Shown here one piece after another: positions 22,200 through 33,538 of a DNA stretch of 64,000 bases. Position 1 is the first letter of the stretch. Each line of letters begins with the position of its first letter. The stretch comes from Lonicera japonica (Eukaryota; Streptophyta; Magnoliopsida; Dipsacales; Caprifoliaceae), in assembly GCA_021464415.1 (NCBI GenBank), contig CM038468.1, positions 27,330,969 to 27,394,968 on the forward strand. The letters run 5' to 3'. Below the pieces are notes generated by a model. That model saw only the letters and a list, made by a program, of their open reading frames with translations, ran no database searches and was not told where the DNA came from. The position numbers and the translations under genes were made by a program.

Positions 22200-23110
22200 G
22201 TTTTAGGCGACGTACACTAATAGGGTTCGTCTCCTAAAACTCACTTAGGCGACGTACATTAATGTCCGTCTCTTAAAACTTAAGCGACGTACGCCAAAGT
22301 ACGTCTCTTAAAACTCCACTTAAGCGACGTACGTAAAAGTACGTCTCCTAAAACTCCACTTAAGCGACGTATGACAACGTACGTCGCCTAAAGCTCCACT
22401 TAAGCGACGCACATAAATGTACGTCTCCTAAAAATACCCTTAGGCAACGTACATTAATGTCCGTCTCTTTAAACTTAAGCGACGTACTTTCATGTACGTC
22501 TCCTAAAACTCCACTTAAGCGACGTATACTAATGTACGTCTCCTAAAATTAGCTTAAGAGACGAACTCCAATGTACGTCGCGTAAAATTCCTACTTAGGC
22601 GACGTACGTTGATCAAAGTACGTCGCTTAAAAATATTTTCCCGCCGCAATTTTCAACGAAATTTTAAATATTTGAAAAATCTAAAAATTCACTTAGGCGA
22701 CTTACATTGATTAGTGTACGTCGCTTACAGTTCCCACTTAAGCGACGGATAATGATCAAAGTACGTCGCTTAAAAATATTTTCCCGCCGCAATTTTCAAT
22801 GAAATTTTAAATATTTGAAAAATCTAAAAATTCATTTAGGCGACATACATTCATTAGTGTAGGTCACTTAAAGTTCCCAATGAGGCGACGTACCCTGATC
22901 AAAGTACGTCGCTTAAAGATATTTTCCCGCCGCAATTGTCAACGAAATTTTAAATATATGAAAAATCTAAAAATTCACTTAGGTGACGTACATTGATTAG
23001 TGTACGTCGCTTAAAGTTCCCGCTTAGGCGACGTACCTTGATCAAAGTACGTTGCTTAAAGATATTTTTCCGCCGCAATTTTCAACGAAATTTTAAATAT
23101 ATGAAAAATA
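22200..23110 (+). repeat. Left subterminal repeats of the CACTA element
   Basis: Two layers are visible. The outer part has short hairpin-forming units in which a GCGACGTAC half faces a GTACGTCGC half across 4-12 bases. The inner part (about 22,595-23,105) has four copies of a unit of about 143 bp marked by TTTTCCCGCCGCAAT at 22,636, 22,779, 22,922 and about 23,065. Confidence 0.88.
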
Positions 23111-25080
23111 AGACCATTTTGAATTTTTAAAAATTTAGATTTTATATTATTGATATTTTAAAATTAATTAATTTTATTTTGTAAAACCTACTTATTTTAT
23201 AGTTTAACCTTTTTATAATTTATATTCAATAACTTAATGATTATTACATTAAATACTTTTTTTAAGGAACAAAGTTTGTAATTAATATTTTTTTATTAGT
23301 ACTTTTATTTGTGAATCCTTTTGTTTAGTCGTTAAAATATGAAAAATATATTTTTTCTCTTTATAATCTAGTTATTTTATAATCCTTAAGTATTGTACTA
23401 AATTTAAAACTACTCATACTAAAATTAAATAGATGGTCTGCATCTTAAGTAAACATATAATTCTTTCGTGATTAAGAAATTAATAATAGCTCGAAATGTT
23501 ATAATGCATTTTATCTAAAAGTAGGATTTTGCAGATTAGTTTAGTAAAACATCATTGTTTTATTTCTATGAAGCACGGATATAGATATGGATATTGGACG
23601 TACCGATACGGTGATACGGAAAAATTAGAAATTAAAAAAATATAGGATATGATACGTCTTCGTACGGATTATAAAAAATAATTATAATATATATATATAT
23701 ATATATATTTAATTATTCAACTATAAAATTTTTATAAATTTATGGATAATATCATTAATATTCATAAAACTAATGTAAAATATTAGAGATAATATATTTA
23801 TTTATAAGTAGGGGTGTATACGGATCGGATACCACACTATTATGCTTATCTTTTTTAAATATGCTATCCAAATCATTATCCCTATTTATTCAGATAGTAT
23901 ACTCAATTATTCTTATTCTACCGAATTCGGATAATATCCCTAATTTTTTTTATATAACTATAATTATATATACGTTGTCCTATATACACATCACTCTTAA
24001 TCCTCCCTCTTTTGGTGATCAAATCCTGAAATGTTCAATCCAACACACTAAGGGACTGTTTGTTTTGCACATTTGAAATCCAAATAGAGACCGTTCAGAT
24101 TTCAAATCTGCTAAAAATATATGTTTGTTTGCTTAAGTGTTTTTTTCCATAACTACCCTCACCTGCTCAATGGATATTGACATAATAGTGGTATGTCCCT
24201 ATAAGTTAAAGCACATATTATGATTTTCAATTTTTGTTGTCTTATACATTTTTTCTTAGTAATGATATTATCAATTAAGTGTACTAAAATTGTTGCACCA
24301 AATTCCACATGTGGCCAGGCATAAACCTGTGTTGAAGTATATTATATAATTAGTTTATTGTTAGTTTAATTAATTGTATTTTTTATTTAACTGACAAACA
24401 AGGACTTAGATTGGGGTTGAGGGTTGTACTTCTCGCTTTATACATCTTTGTATTCTCAAAGTTTGTATGGGAGGGCTTACACAAGAAAAAATAATTAAAA
24501 AATTAGTTTGAAAATAAATTTGTTCAAACTTTTGGTCTTGGCTCATCTCTATTACCTTTTAATTTAATTTCGATTTAACGAATCTAATTCGAGAATTGAA
24601 TGGATGAACCGATTTGTGCACCTGTCTTTGTCTCACAGTGGTGTCTTAAAGATATGGTATTATGATTCATTATTTCTTTAATCTATCTTATTATTATTAA
24701 TTTTTTATAACAAATTCAAGATGATTCACTCTACTATGCCTATTGTTTTTTATGTATCTGGTGCATTTTATTTTTCATAGCTTTTACATTATTTTTAATT
24801 AGAATCATTGTTGCGCCAAATTTCCGCAAGTGGCTAAACATAAACCTGTATTGAAGTATATTTTATAATTAGTATATTTATTATTAGTTTAATTAATTGT
24901 ATTTTTAATTTAACCGATAGAAAGAGAACTATTGTTGACTATAAAAAAATTATCAAAACACTAATTTTATTCGTTTATAATAATAATAATAATAATAATA
25001 ATTAGTAAAACAATTTAGTACATAATTTTAATTAGTAGAATAATTTAATATTATTTTAAATTTTATTTTGAGTAAAAAAA
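23111..25080 (+). other. AT-rich interior of the CACTA element
   Basis: No coding region is recognised. A direct repeat of about 110 bp occurs at about 24,290-24,400 and 24,815-24,925 (shared core AACCTGTGTTGAAGTATAT / AACCTGTATTGAAGTATAT). A TA microsatellite lies at 23,688-23,709 and an AAT run at about 24,980-25,003. Confidence 0.55.
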
Positions 25081-25084
25081 TAAA

Positions 25085-25391
25085 TATAAAATACATAAAC
25101 CCACGCCCAAATCCACAGACCCACGCTTACCTCCTAGCTAGACCTAATCTTTCTTACTCTCACTCTCACCTCCTCCATCTCCACAAACCCACGCCCAAAT
25201 CCACTTCCACTAACACTCCTCCATCTACCAGCCGTGCCTCTCCTCTCAAAACTCTCACACTCTGAGTTCCATCTCTCACTCTCGTCTCTCACTGCACTAC
25301 ATCGGCACATCCTCTGCTCTCCTCTAGCACCCATGCCTCCGATCCACCATCACCACCACCACCAGCGGTGCCTCTCACGAGTTCTACAAGG
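25085..25391 (+). other. Probable first (mostly untranslated) exon of the CACTA gene
   Basis: A CT- and CA-rich stretch ends at a good donor, ACAAG|GTAAGC (exon end about 25,390). The next clear acceptor is just before 26,665. An ATG at 25,333 would give a His-rich peptide (MPPIHHHHHH) that may or may not be translated. By its place it is the leader exon of the transposase gene. Confidence 0.45.
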
Positions 25392-26664
25392 TAAGCCCTA
25401 CAACTTTATTTTTTTCAAGGATATACAGCTAGCTCGGCGAATTCGCAGCGAACGTGCTTAGTTTGATCATCAATAGCTAGTTTCTATTTCAATATTTTTA
25501 GCTTATAGGATTTGGGATTATTGATTGATTGATGATATAGTATCGAAGAGATTAGGCTACAAGTGTAGTATGTTTTTTCTGTCTTTTATGTGCTTCTATT
25601 TCGTTTTTTTTCTATGTCTTTTCCTATGAATATGTGTGTGTTTGAATGGGAATGCAAGTGTAGTATGTTTGTGAGAATGGAGTATGAATGTATATATACA
25701 CACAATATATTTGCTTCAGTTTGTTGAACTATAATTTTCGATCTCTTTCTCATTCTCTTTTTAAATAGAAGATAGAAGATTAGGCTTGAGTTAAATTAGG
25801 AAAAAAAAATAGGGGCTGAATATACCACTGCTGCTACAAGATGATGCATTAGCACTATTTTTGGGTTTGGTTCAGAATGTATTTGATAGTAAAAGGGACT
25901 TCAGCTTTTTAGTTGGTGCTGCTGTAGGGACATTTAGTGTTTAGATGCAACAACACACCACTTCTCAATTCTTTAATGCAAGCATACCCAAAAGATTATT
26001 TACTTACATATATAATAGGTACTATATTTTTTAACTACCAACATACGAAGCACACGAGCTATCAAATATGAGCCTATTCAAGTCTACCAAGTCTTTGAAC
26101 ATGTACATGTAATTTTTCCAGAAACCAATTCAAGTCTACTAAGTCTTTGAAATCCCTGACTTGTAAAAAATTTTAGTTAGTAGTTAAACTTAATTAAATT
26201 CTAAATTTATTTAATATGCACTTCTGTATGATAACTATTTGAATTTGGCTACTGGTTGAAGAATTTATTTCATTCAAGTTATATGGTAGGAGAGATATCA
26301 TTATAATATCAATATTCTACTCAACATAGAGTTGTAAGAATATGGAAATTGTAGTGGGAGTACAAAATTATTTTTTGAAAGTAATTAACTGAGTAGTTCA
26401 AAGATTTGTTTGGGAGCAAAACCTATTCCAAACAATTCCCAATTTAATTATTCAAGTTAATTATTTGTTACTTGTTGAAAAAAAAAATACTAATTCTTTG
26501 TTCATTTCCAATTCCCCTATCTCACACAGATCAAGTATGCTTAAAATACTAATTAGACATTTCATTTAGTTTCATTTGGGATTTAAAATTCTCTTATCTA
26601 TTGGTAGAATAATTGTTTGTATATAAAAAAATTTGTATAAATTAAGGCTTCTATGTAGCTTTAC
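25392..26664 (+). other. Probable long intron of the CACTA gene
   Basis: The stretch is AT-rich and contains no domain. It starts with GTAAGC and ends with TTTACAG before the ATG-bearing exon. Confidence 0.4.
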
Positions 26665-26676
26665 AGATATTAGACT

Positions 26677-27600
26677 ATGCCTCCCAAGAGGAAACATCCC
26701 TCGTCCGCAGCCTCGCTCGCTTCTCTGCACGAGGTCGTTACACAGCGCTTTGCGCCTACAGTAGCTCCCATAGGAGCTCCCGAGGACAATGCTGCACCGC
26801 CTCCATTGGAGATACTGCCAGTGACTACGGCTCCGATTGCTACAGAGCACTCAACTGCCAGGAGTACCGCCACCACCGGGTGCTTGCTTCCTCGCAGCAT
26901 TTGCTGCAAGAGCAAAGGTGATTACTTATATCTTTAATATATATTTTTTTCAAATTTTTTTCTTTATAATACTAAAAATGTTACTAATTATAATGTATGT
27001 TTTATCTTGTAGGTGACTCGGCTTCCACCTCCACCTCCTCCACTCGCACCCGTGGCATATGCGTGTGTAAGAAGACACACGAGGAGGTGCGGAAGAAGGG
27101 GAAGAAGATTGCCTCCCCCTGGTTCGATGAGCTCAAGCTACCGTTAGATGAGCATTATTAGGGTCGCCTCTCACGCGACCTAGGCAGTATCGTGAGGGAC
27201 TCTATCCCTATGATGGCGGATTCATATTGGGAGCTGCCTCAAGAGGATCAGATGATTGTTTTCAACAACATTTACGTAAGTACTATATAGTTATTTCTAT
27301 TTTTTTATTACTTGCGTTTATATTCAATGTGTTTGACTTACTTATGTTGTTTTTGTTTTGTAGACCTACTACGACATCAGCCTCGAGCATAATGTGCTGT
27401 TTAACTACATCCAGACATTAGCAGCTTCGCGGTACAAAAATTGGATGTCGGATTGCAGGTCCCACTTCGACAAAGAATGTCCGAGCAAGAAGAAGTGAGG
27501 TTGCAGACACAACGGGATATGGCCGACTTGCAACGTCAGGTCCTCGAGCTTCTGCGACGAGATGCTTCTGATGGTTCCTTTACTAACCAGCAGCCATAGA
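26677..27600 (+). pseudogene. CACTA accessory transposase (Ptta/En/Spm, Transposase_24-like), broken
   Basis: Inferred exons are 26,677-26,917, 27,013-27,275 and 27,364-27,498, with consistent GT..AG borders and reading frame. The protein starts MPPKRKHPSS and continues into RTRGICVCKKTHEEVRKKGK, WFDELKLPLDEHY, LGSIVRDSIPMMADSYWELP and MIVFNNIY. This is the layout I recall for plant Ptta/En/Spm proteins (PF03004), accessory proteins that bind the subterminal repeats. Breaks: one in-frame TAG after DEHY (about 27,159-27,161), then a TGA at 27,496-27,498. A second frame at 27,475-27,600 reads on as a leucine-rich coiled coil (QRQVLELLRRDAS), suggesting an internal deletion or frameshift between the two. 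Family identity is likely; exon ends are inferred. Confidence 0.7.
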
Positions 27601-27840
27601 CGTTTGTTTTAATTTATTTTTGTACTTGAACATTGAGTATTTTGTGTATTTGAAACCTTATGTAAATACAATTTAAAATTTAATTACATTTTGAGAATTA
27701 TATGTTTGTGAACTAGCGTATATTAGAATTATTTGTTTGGGATTACAACTTGTGATATAAAGTGTAGGTTTCTGTGTTTAAAATGCAATTTTGGCTATAA
27801 GGATTGCTGTAATTCCAGTAATTTTGTTAATTATGATTTT

Positions 27841-28283
27841 TCCACTTAGGCGACGTACATGGTTTAAGTATGTCGCATAGAAGGTATTTATAAGCGACGG
27901 ACACAAAAAAGTATGTCGCCTTAGATGTACCTTTAGGCGACGAATACAAAAAGGGTACGTTGCCTTATACGTACCTTTAGGTGACAAACACAAAAAGGGT
28001 ATGTCACCTTAAATGTACCTTTAGGTGACGAACACAAAATGGGTACGTCGCCTAAAATTCACCTTTATGCGACGAACAAGTGAACCTTAGGCGACAGGTA
28101 AACGTTCGAGGCCTAAGTATCACTTAGGCGACGTACACATGTATGTCACTTAAGAATTACATAGGCGACGTACGTCGCCTAAAGCATATGTCGCGTGACT
28201 TAAGCGACGGAGCTTAGGTGACACGAGGTTCGTCGCCTAAATCTTAGGCGACGAACAATCTTTACTTAAGCGACGTACAATGT
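27841..28283 (+). repeat. Right subterminal repeats of the CACTA element
   Basis: About a dozen TTAGGCGACG/TACGTCGCCTAA halves in both orientations fill the last 450 bp before the terminus. They share the 10-bp core with the left side but lack its 143-bp units. Confidence 0.85.
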
Positions 28284-28308
28284 AAAACTCCTGCTGGACA
28301 TAGTGTAA

Positions 28309-30458
28309 CATGGCTCAAAGTAGCCTTTTCTAGTGTCTTGATTGTGCCTTTAGGCTATGGAAGCAAGTTGGAAAGCTTTGAGAAGTATTCAAAAAAGATA
28401 GGAGCCAAAAGAGAAAAAGAAAGTTGCCCGAATCTGCCCTCTGATCGATCAGAGGGTGCTCTGATCAATCAGAGCCCACCTTATTGAGCCAAAATCTGCC
28501 CTCTGATCGATCAGAGGAGACTCTGATCGATCAGAGACCTCCCAGATTGCACAGTACAGTCCCCAAAAGCTGTTTTTCTACCTTTTTGATGCTTCGAAAC
28601 TCCCCAAAAGTTCTGGACTTCCTATTTTTGTTTCAAGCTCAGGTGTTTACCCTTGGGTCCCTTAGAAATTGTGTTTGAATAGCTATTTTTGGCATTGTTT
28701 TGCTTTTTATTTAAATATTTTCTTTGTCCTCATTTGGGGATATGTAATTTTTAGATCTAGATTAGATATTTAAGTGGTTTTTCCCTGCACTTTTATCATC
28801 AATCACTTTTGTAAGAAATCTAGTTAGAGAAATGGAGATCCCTTTAACGGTTCTTGTTCATACAACTATCATGGAGTAGTTTCATTGTTAAGGCTAAAAG
28901 ATGAAGTTTGTATTGCATTACTTATGTAAGTTTATTTCTCATTCCATTGTTGGTATTGCTAAATACTTGTTGAATCCTTCATCTTCTTCATTCAATCCTT
29001 CATCTAGTAAGATTCTTCATTCATGCCTTGTATCAATCTCAAGCATTAATGAGGAGATTCATAAGCTAGTCCATTCCTTCTATAAGATAATCTTCATAAG
29101 GCTATAAATTTGATTTGACTTTGTATGCCTTTATGTGATTTTGTATACATAGATCTCAAGCCATAATCAACTCCACTAATTACCATTAATGAGGAGATGA
29201 TTTAATCTCCAAGCACAAATGAAATGTTTGTGTATTTCTTATTAGCCTATGTCCATTCCTTCTGTAATTGAGATACTTTACATTGCCAAGCATGTTTAGT
29301 CTTTGAATATTCATAGAAATGATCATCCTCAACTATAAATTTGAGATTCCAATCCTTGAAAATTCAAAAAATGCGAGTTTATTTTTAATGATATGTTGAG
29401 TGCTTTCTACACTTTATGTGATTTTGAGACTTAATATTTTCTTAGTTAGAGTTAAAAAACATTTGTTGCGGTTTGAAGTTCAAGGAGGATCTCTTACCAA
29501 GCCAAGGAGAAGTTTATGCCAAGGTGTAAAAGATAATCAACTCCACTAATTACCTTAAGGATTCAATTTGTATTTATCAAATGTGATTTACAACACATAT
29601 CCAAAATCTAAACCGGATGATTTAATCTCCACCTAGACCTCCCAATCTTAGACAAATGAAATGTTATGATTTATTGAGCTAAACTTTTTAGTTGGCCATT
29701 TTCATAATCGGTGTGTATGTGATAAAAGTCAATTGCTTAGGGGAAACTAACAATGAATTCTCAATGCTTTACAAAATCATAGCATCTATTATTATCAAAC
29801 TCTCTTTTTCAAATCACACACACACACACACTTATTTTAAGTTTATGTTTTCATCCAACCCCAAAATCCCTTTTACGAAAAGCTTTTGGTGTATCTCAAG
29901 AGACCAAGATTGCATCTTGTAACTTAATCCCCGTTGAACATTATATGGTCCATAAATACGTCTCTTTTACACAAATCTTTTTTGTTTGTTTGTAAAACAA
30001 AGACTCTTATTCTTTTTGCACTCGCCGCCCACGGGGACCCCCGGGCGTCGAGAACGCGGGCTTACACCCTTTGTTACAAGATAAAAATGAGAGATACATT
30101 TGTGTTGAGTTTTACTTACATCCTTTCTTTATATGGCATTTATATGAGAATGGGCTACTTTTTCTTCACACCCTTTTGCTTAGAAAAGTGTAAGGTACTT
30201 AACACTTAGGAATTGCATTGAGAATTTTGAATGAGATTAATTTTACATAACATTGCAAAGTAAATGAATTCTATAATGCCTTAGCCTTTTCTTATCAATT
30301 GATACATTACTTTAATTTTTATTGCAAAACTTTAAAATCAACAACTAAAATCAACCAATCAAATTCTCTTGAACAAAGCCTTGAACTCGTAATCACCACA
30401 TCATCTTTTCGATTATCCTTGTGGTTCGACACTTGGACTTACCAAGTATTATAAGTTT
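28309..30458 (+). repeat. 3' LTR of the gutted Athila-like element, part after the CACTA insertion
   Basis: It continues CATGGCTCAAAG from the split LTR. It carries two pairs of the palindrome CTCTGATCGATCAGAG starting at 28,439, 28,459, 28,501 and 28,521 (20 bp spacing; the second copy has one base change). Near its end, GTGGTTCGACACTTGGAC matches the conserved end region of other Athila LTRs. The terminal bases read ATAAGTTT rather than CA. A GC-rich patch at 30,020-30,062 sits inside it. Several open frames are not genes. Confidence 0.78.
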
Positions 30459-30550
30459 TTAGGTGGGCAAAGCATAATATTTTTTCTAAACATAAGGCTG
30501 GGAAACTCTAAATTATTACCTATATATTAAATTAAACTTTTTTTTTCTAA
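30459..30550. mobile_element. Right outer arm of the host inverted-repeat transposon
   Basis: In reverse complement, ATTATGCTTTGCCCACCTAA continues the inverted repeat broken at 20,757 and aligns with the left arm at about 2,255-2,330. The very end is not resolved. Confidence 0.5.
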
Positions 30551-31489
30551 ATTACTACTTAAATTAAATATATTTTAAAAATTAAGGTGGGCATTAACCA
30601 TATGGTGGCTCCACGACTAGACTTGGTGGGATGCTAATGGCGCAAATTTCGGGTGGTTTTTTTTGAAACCAAGTTAGGTTTATGGGTTGCTAAAGCATAA
30701 TTCTAGTCGAGTTCGAGTTCACGTAAAATGAACTCGTTTGACTAGGCAGTCCGTATTAATATTTTTTAACTTCCTTACAATATTTTTATAATTAAAACAA
30801 AGTTCGGCGGGTTTGGTTTTTCCAAGTTAATTAAATCTTCCTTGAGTGGGGTTTAGATATATTTGATTCAAGTTGAGTTTGACGAAATCCTCCCCAAAAT
30901 TTAGTGCATTGTAATGGTTATAATTAATGTAGTATTGGTATTGGTTTTAATATCAATCACTAGGAGAGAGGAATTTGTTCGTGATTGTTCTAGTAATGTA
31001 GTATTTAATTGTAATGGTTCTACTATTATCTTTTTCTTTTTGATTTGATGGTTCTACTATTATTAGGAAGAAAATAAAGAATATTATATCCATACATTTA
31101 TAAATAAAGACTTAAGACAAGAATCTGAATTCCAATTCAGAGATCAAGGATTATATTTTTACACTATTTCTACTCCAAAGAAAAAAGGGATTGAGTTAAT
31201 GAAATTGGTTATTGAATATATTATTTTAATAATAAAGCAACCAAATGAGGGGAAGTAAAACAGAAAACAGCAATCACACAAGGAACCATTGGAGTCTAAA
31301 ATATTAATTATAATTTGTTGGAGCTTTCACGTATTTGAAAAGATGGGAAAAGAAAAAGAAACCAAAGCAATCATTCTTTTATTTTCGTAAGTTCTATATA
31401 AGAGAGAAATAAAACCTTTCATGAGTTTTTTTATAAGGAAGAATTTGGCTAAGGGTTTGAGCCCTTTAGACATTATACTTTTGTGCTAT
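30551..31489. other. AT-rich intergenic DNA between the two nests
   Basis: No gene, RNA or transposon terminus is recognised in this stretch. Confidence 0.5.
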
Positions 31490-31716
31490 TAAGTTAAAGG
31501 GTTAATTGCATTTTGCCCCTCTTAACTATTGGGGTACTAGCACTTTGCCACCTAAACTACCAAAATTAGCAATTAATCCTACCAATTATTTAAGTTGTTG
31601 CACTTCACCCGTTTTAGCTGACGGGATTAAAATTTTAAACTGTTTGGAGCTCAAATGTAATTTTGGATAGATGAGGGCAATAAATGTAATTTTTATTCTT
31701 TCATCACCATTTGCGG

Positions 31717-33372
31717 TGATAAACGCATAATTTTGTCATGCATAAGCTCTTTGTCGGAGTCGCATGTCGCGTTTGTTGCTTTAATTCTGCCTAATTATCC
31801 ACTTATCTCGAGATTAGTGTCTTGGCGAGTTTTGTATCTAACATCGTCCCGCTAGGTGTGCTTTTGTTGTGTTTCTATGTGTTTATAGGCATAGGATGCA
31901 ATGGCCTTCGAATGATTGATCAAGCGCTAGTGAAAAGCTCGCAAAATGCTGATCTGAGGAATTTCCCAGAAGCATGATCGATCATGGGTTAACCATGATC
32001 GATCATGGTACAAATTGGCATTCAGGCAGAAGACCCCATGATCGATCATGGGTTGGCCATGATCGATCATGGCCCTGGCAACTTGGCCATTTCACACCCA
32101 AAATGGGCTATTTTAGTGGTTCAAGCTATTTTAGATATTTAGTTAGATATTTTTCTACCTTTTAATATATATTATTTCTTTTACCTTAAAGCAGATATAT
32201 TATCTAGTTTTTAACACTGAGAGTTCTAGAGAGAGGGGAGAGCTCACTTGTTGATTGTTCTTCATTTCTCCATTGTAAGTGCTTAATTTGTAAGAATGAT
32301 TTCTTCTTCTATGATATTTGTTCTTGCATCTATTATGGAGTAGTCTATTACTAAGGTTACGGAGGTTGATTGTGATATGATTTTTGGTGATTAATGGCTC
32401 AATCCATATTTAAAGTTTGATAAATATTTGTGAATCTTCTTCTTCTTCATCATATCTTCCATTATTTCAAGCTTTCTAGGTATTTTCATATTAAGTTAAG
32501 ACTTTATATGCCTTGTATATTTAGTTTTTGGTTGTTAATGAGCATACAACATATTCATATGGTTCTAAAAAGCTTGTAGTCCCTTTCCCCCATCCATGGA
32601 GTTTTTCCCTCTTCATAGAAATTATGAATAGTTCTTAAAACTCCATAGATGGATTTTAAATTTGTTTAGCTTATCTTTGATTCATTTATTGATATATTGA
32701 GTGCTTCTTACACTTTATGTGATACTTAGACTCTTTATTTTCTACCATATGTGATAAATGATGAGTTGACTAATTTATCCCATAAACTTTATTCCGTTTC
32801 ATTGTTAGGATTCACTTTATAATTTTCATTCTTTAAATCATGAGATTACTACACTTGCTTTATGTTAAATCTTTTAAAGACGAGTTTGTCATATCTATCT
32901 CGGATTAGCTTCATCGGGAATGGGTTGCCTTGCTTCACACCCGTAGCTAAGAGGTAGGAATGATAACCCCGTCTTTGGTGGAATGTCGTTTGTCTCTTTC
33001 TCGATATAGCTTCAACTCGGGAATGAGTCGCCTAGCGTCGCACCCTTTGCTATTGAGAGATACACCAACATTCCCCATATATCGAGAAATCTTGTGTTGT
33101 AATCTTTGTATGAGCTAGTGATCGCCGTCTCTTAAATCGTAACTAACCTCCACCTACCTTAGTGCTTTCTTATTAATTTTCACAACTGTTTTACATTTCC
33201 GTTGTTCTACAACCATTTCATCTTACAAGAATCAGAAAACACTTTAATCCGTAATCCATTCAATCCCTTTTCACTTATCCCTGTGGTTCGACACTCGGAC
33301 TTCCGAGACTATATTACAACTTGACGTGCCTGCACTTGGGCTATATCGAAGAGCGTTATTTAATTTGCGTCA
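31717..33372 (+). repeat. 5' LTR of the full-length Athila
   Basis: It runs TGATAAACGCAT to TTGCGTCA. Two pairs of GATCGATC palindromes start (as CATG) at 31,973, 31,994, 32,037 and 32,058, each pair 21 bp apart. They lie about 90 bp upstream of a TATATATT box near 32,165, so they sit where promoter elements of U3 would be expected. Confidence 0.93.
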
Positions 33373-33378
33373 AGTTTT

Positions 33379-33396
33379 TGGCGCCGTTGCCGGGGA
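33379..33396 (+). promoter_or_regulatory. Primer-binding site of the Athila element
   Basis: TGGCGCCGTTGCCGGGGA lies 6 bases after the LTR end. This is the standard Athila site, attributed to tRNA-Asp. Confidence 0.92.
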
Positions 33397-33538
33397 ATAA
33401 GGCAAAAGGCGGATCTCGGGTTTTGTATAAAACCATTCTCTGTGAGTATCTCTCCATTTTATTAATTTATTTTTCTCCCTTATTTTTGTTTGATTTTGTA
33501 GAGTTCCCGAGGACAAATTCGAATCGTTGCCCAAGCCC

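Larger units (their letters stand above)
22184..28305 (+). mobile_element. CACTA (En/Spm, CMC) DNA transposon, 6.1 kb, non-autonomous
   Basis: The left terminus is CACTATGCCAGGAAG and the right terminus ends CTGCTGGACATAGTG. The 3-bp target duplication is TAA (22,181-22,183 and 28,306-28,308), and the empty site is preserved in the 5' LTR copy at 20,870-20,890. Subterminal arrays of GGCGACGTAC/TAAGCGACGTAC lie inside both ends, as expected for transposase-binding sites of CACTA elements. The interior holds a Transposase_24-type gene, but no TNP2-like catalytic DDE transposase was found, so the element depends on another copy. Confidence 0.92.
20758..30458 (+). mobile_element. Gutted Athila-like element carrying a nested CACTA element
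   Basis: The element begins TGATAAACGCGC at 20,758 after TTAGG (20,753-20,757), and TTAGG recurs at 30,459-30,463. The alignment of the split host inverted repeat supports this duplication. The 5' LTR is cut after about 222 bp and joins directly to the end of the extra ORF, so gag and pol are missing. The 3' untranslated region, polypurine tract (22,045-22,057) and a 3' LTR remain. The LTR is split by the CACTA element into 22,058-22,183 and 28,309-30,458. The LTR end lacks the expected CA. Confidence 0.78.

Noticed and set aside
30003..30062. GC-rich patch as a foreign insertion
   Set aside because: It lies within the LTR in the position equivalent to other Athila LTR sequence and has no borders of its own.
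2220..30572. 9-bp target duplication for the host inverted-repeat transposon
   Set aside because: TTAATTTAA on the left and TTAAATTAA on the right are not direct repeats; the element's outer ends remain unresolved.
31974..32165. Open frames reading repeated MIDHG and HDRSW peptides (also at 39,006-39,436 and 42,406-42,597)
   Set aside because: They are translations of the GATCGATC palindromes in two frames; the DNA symmetry explains them and no domain is present.
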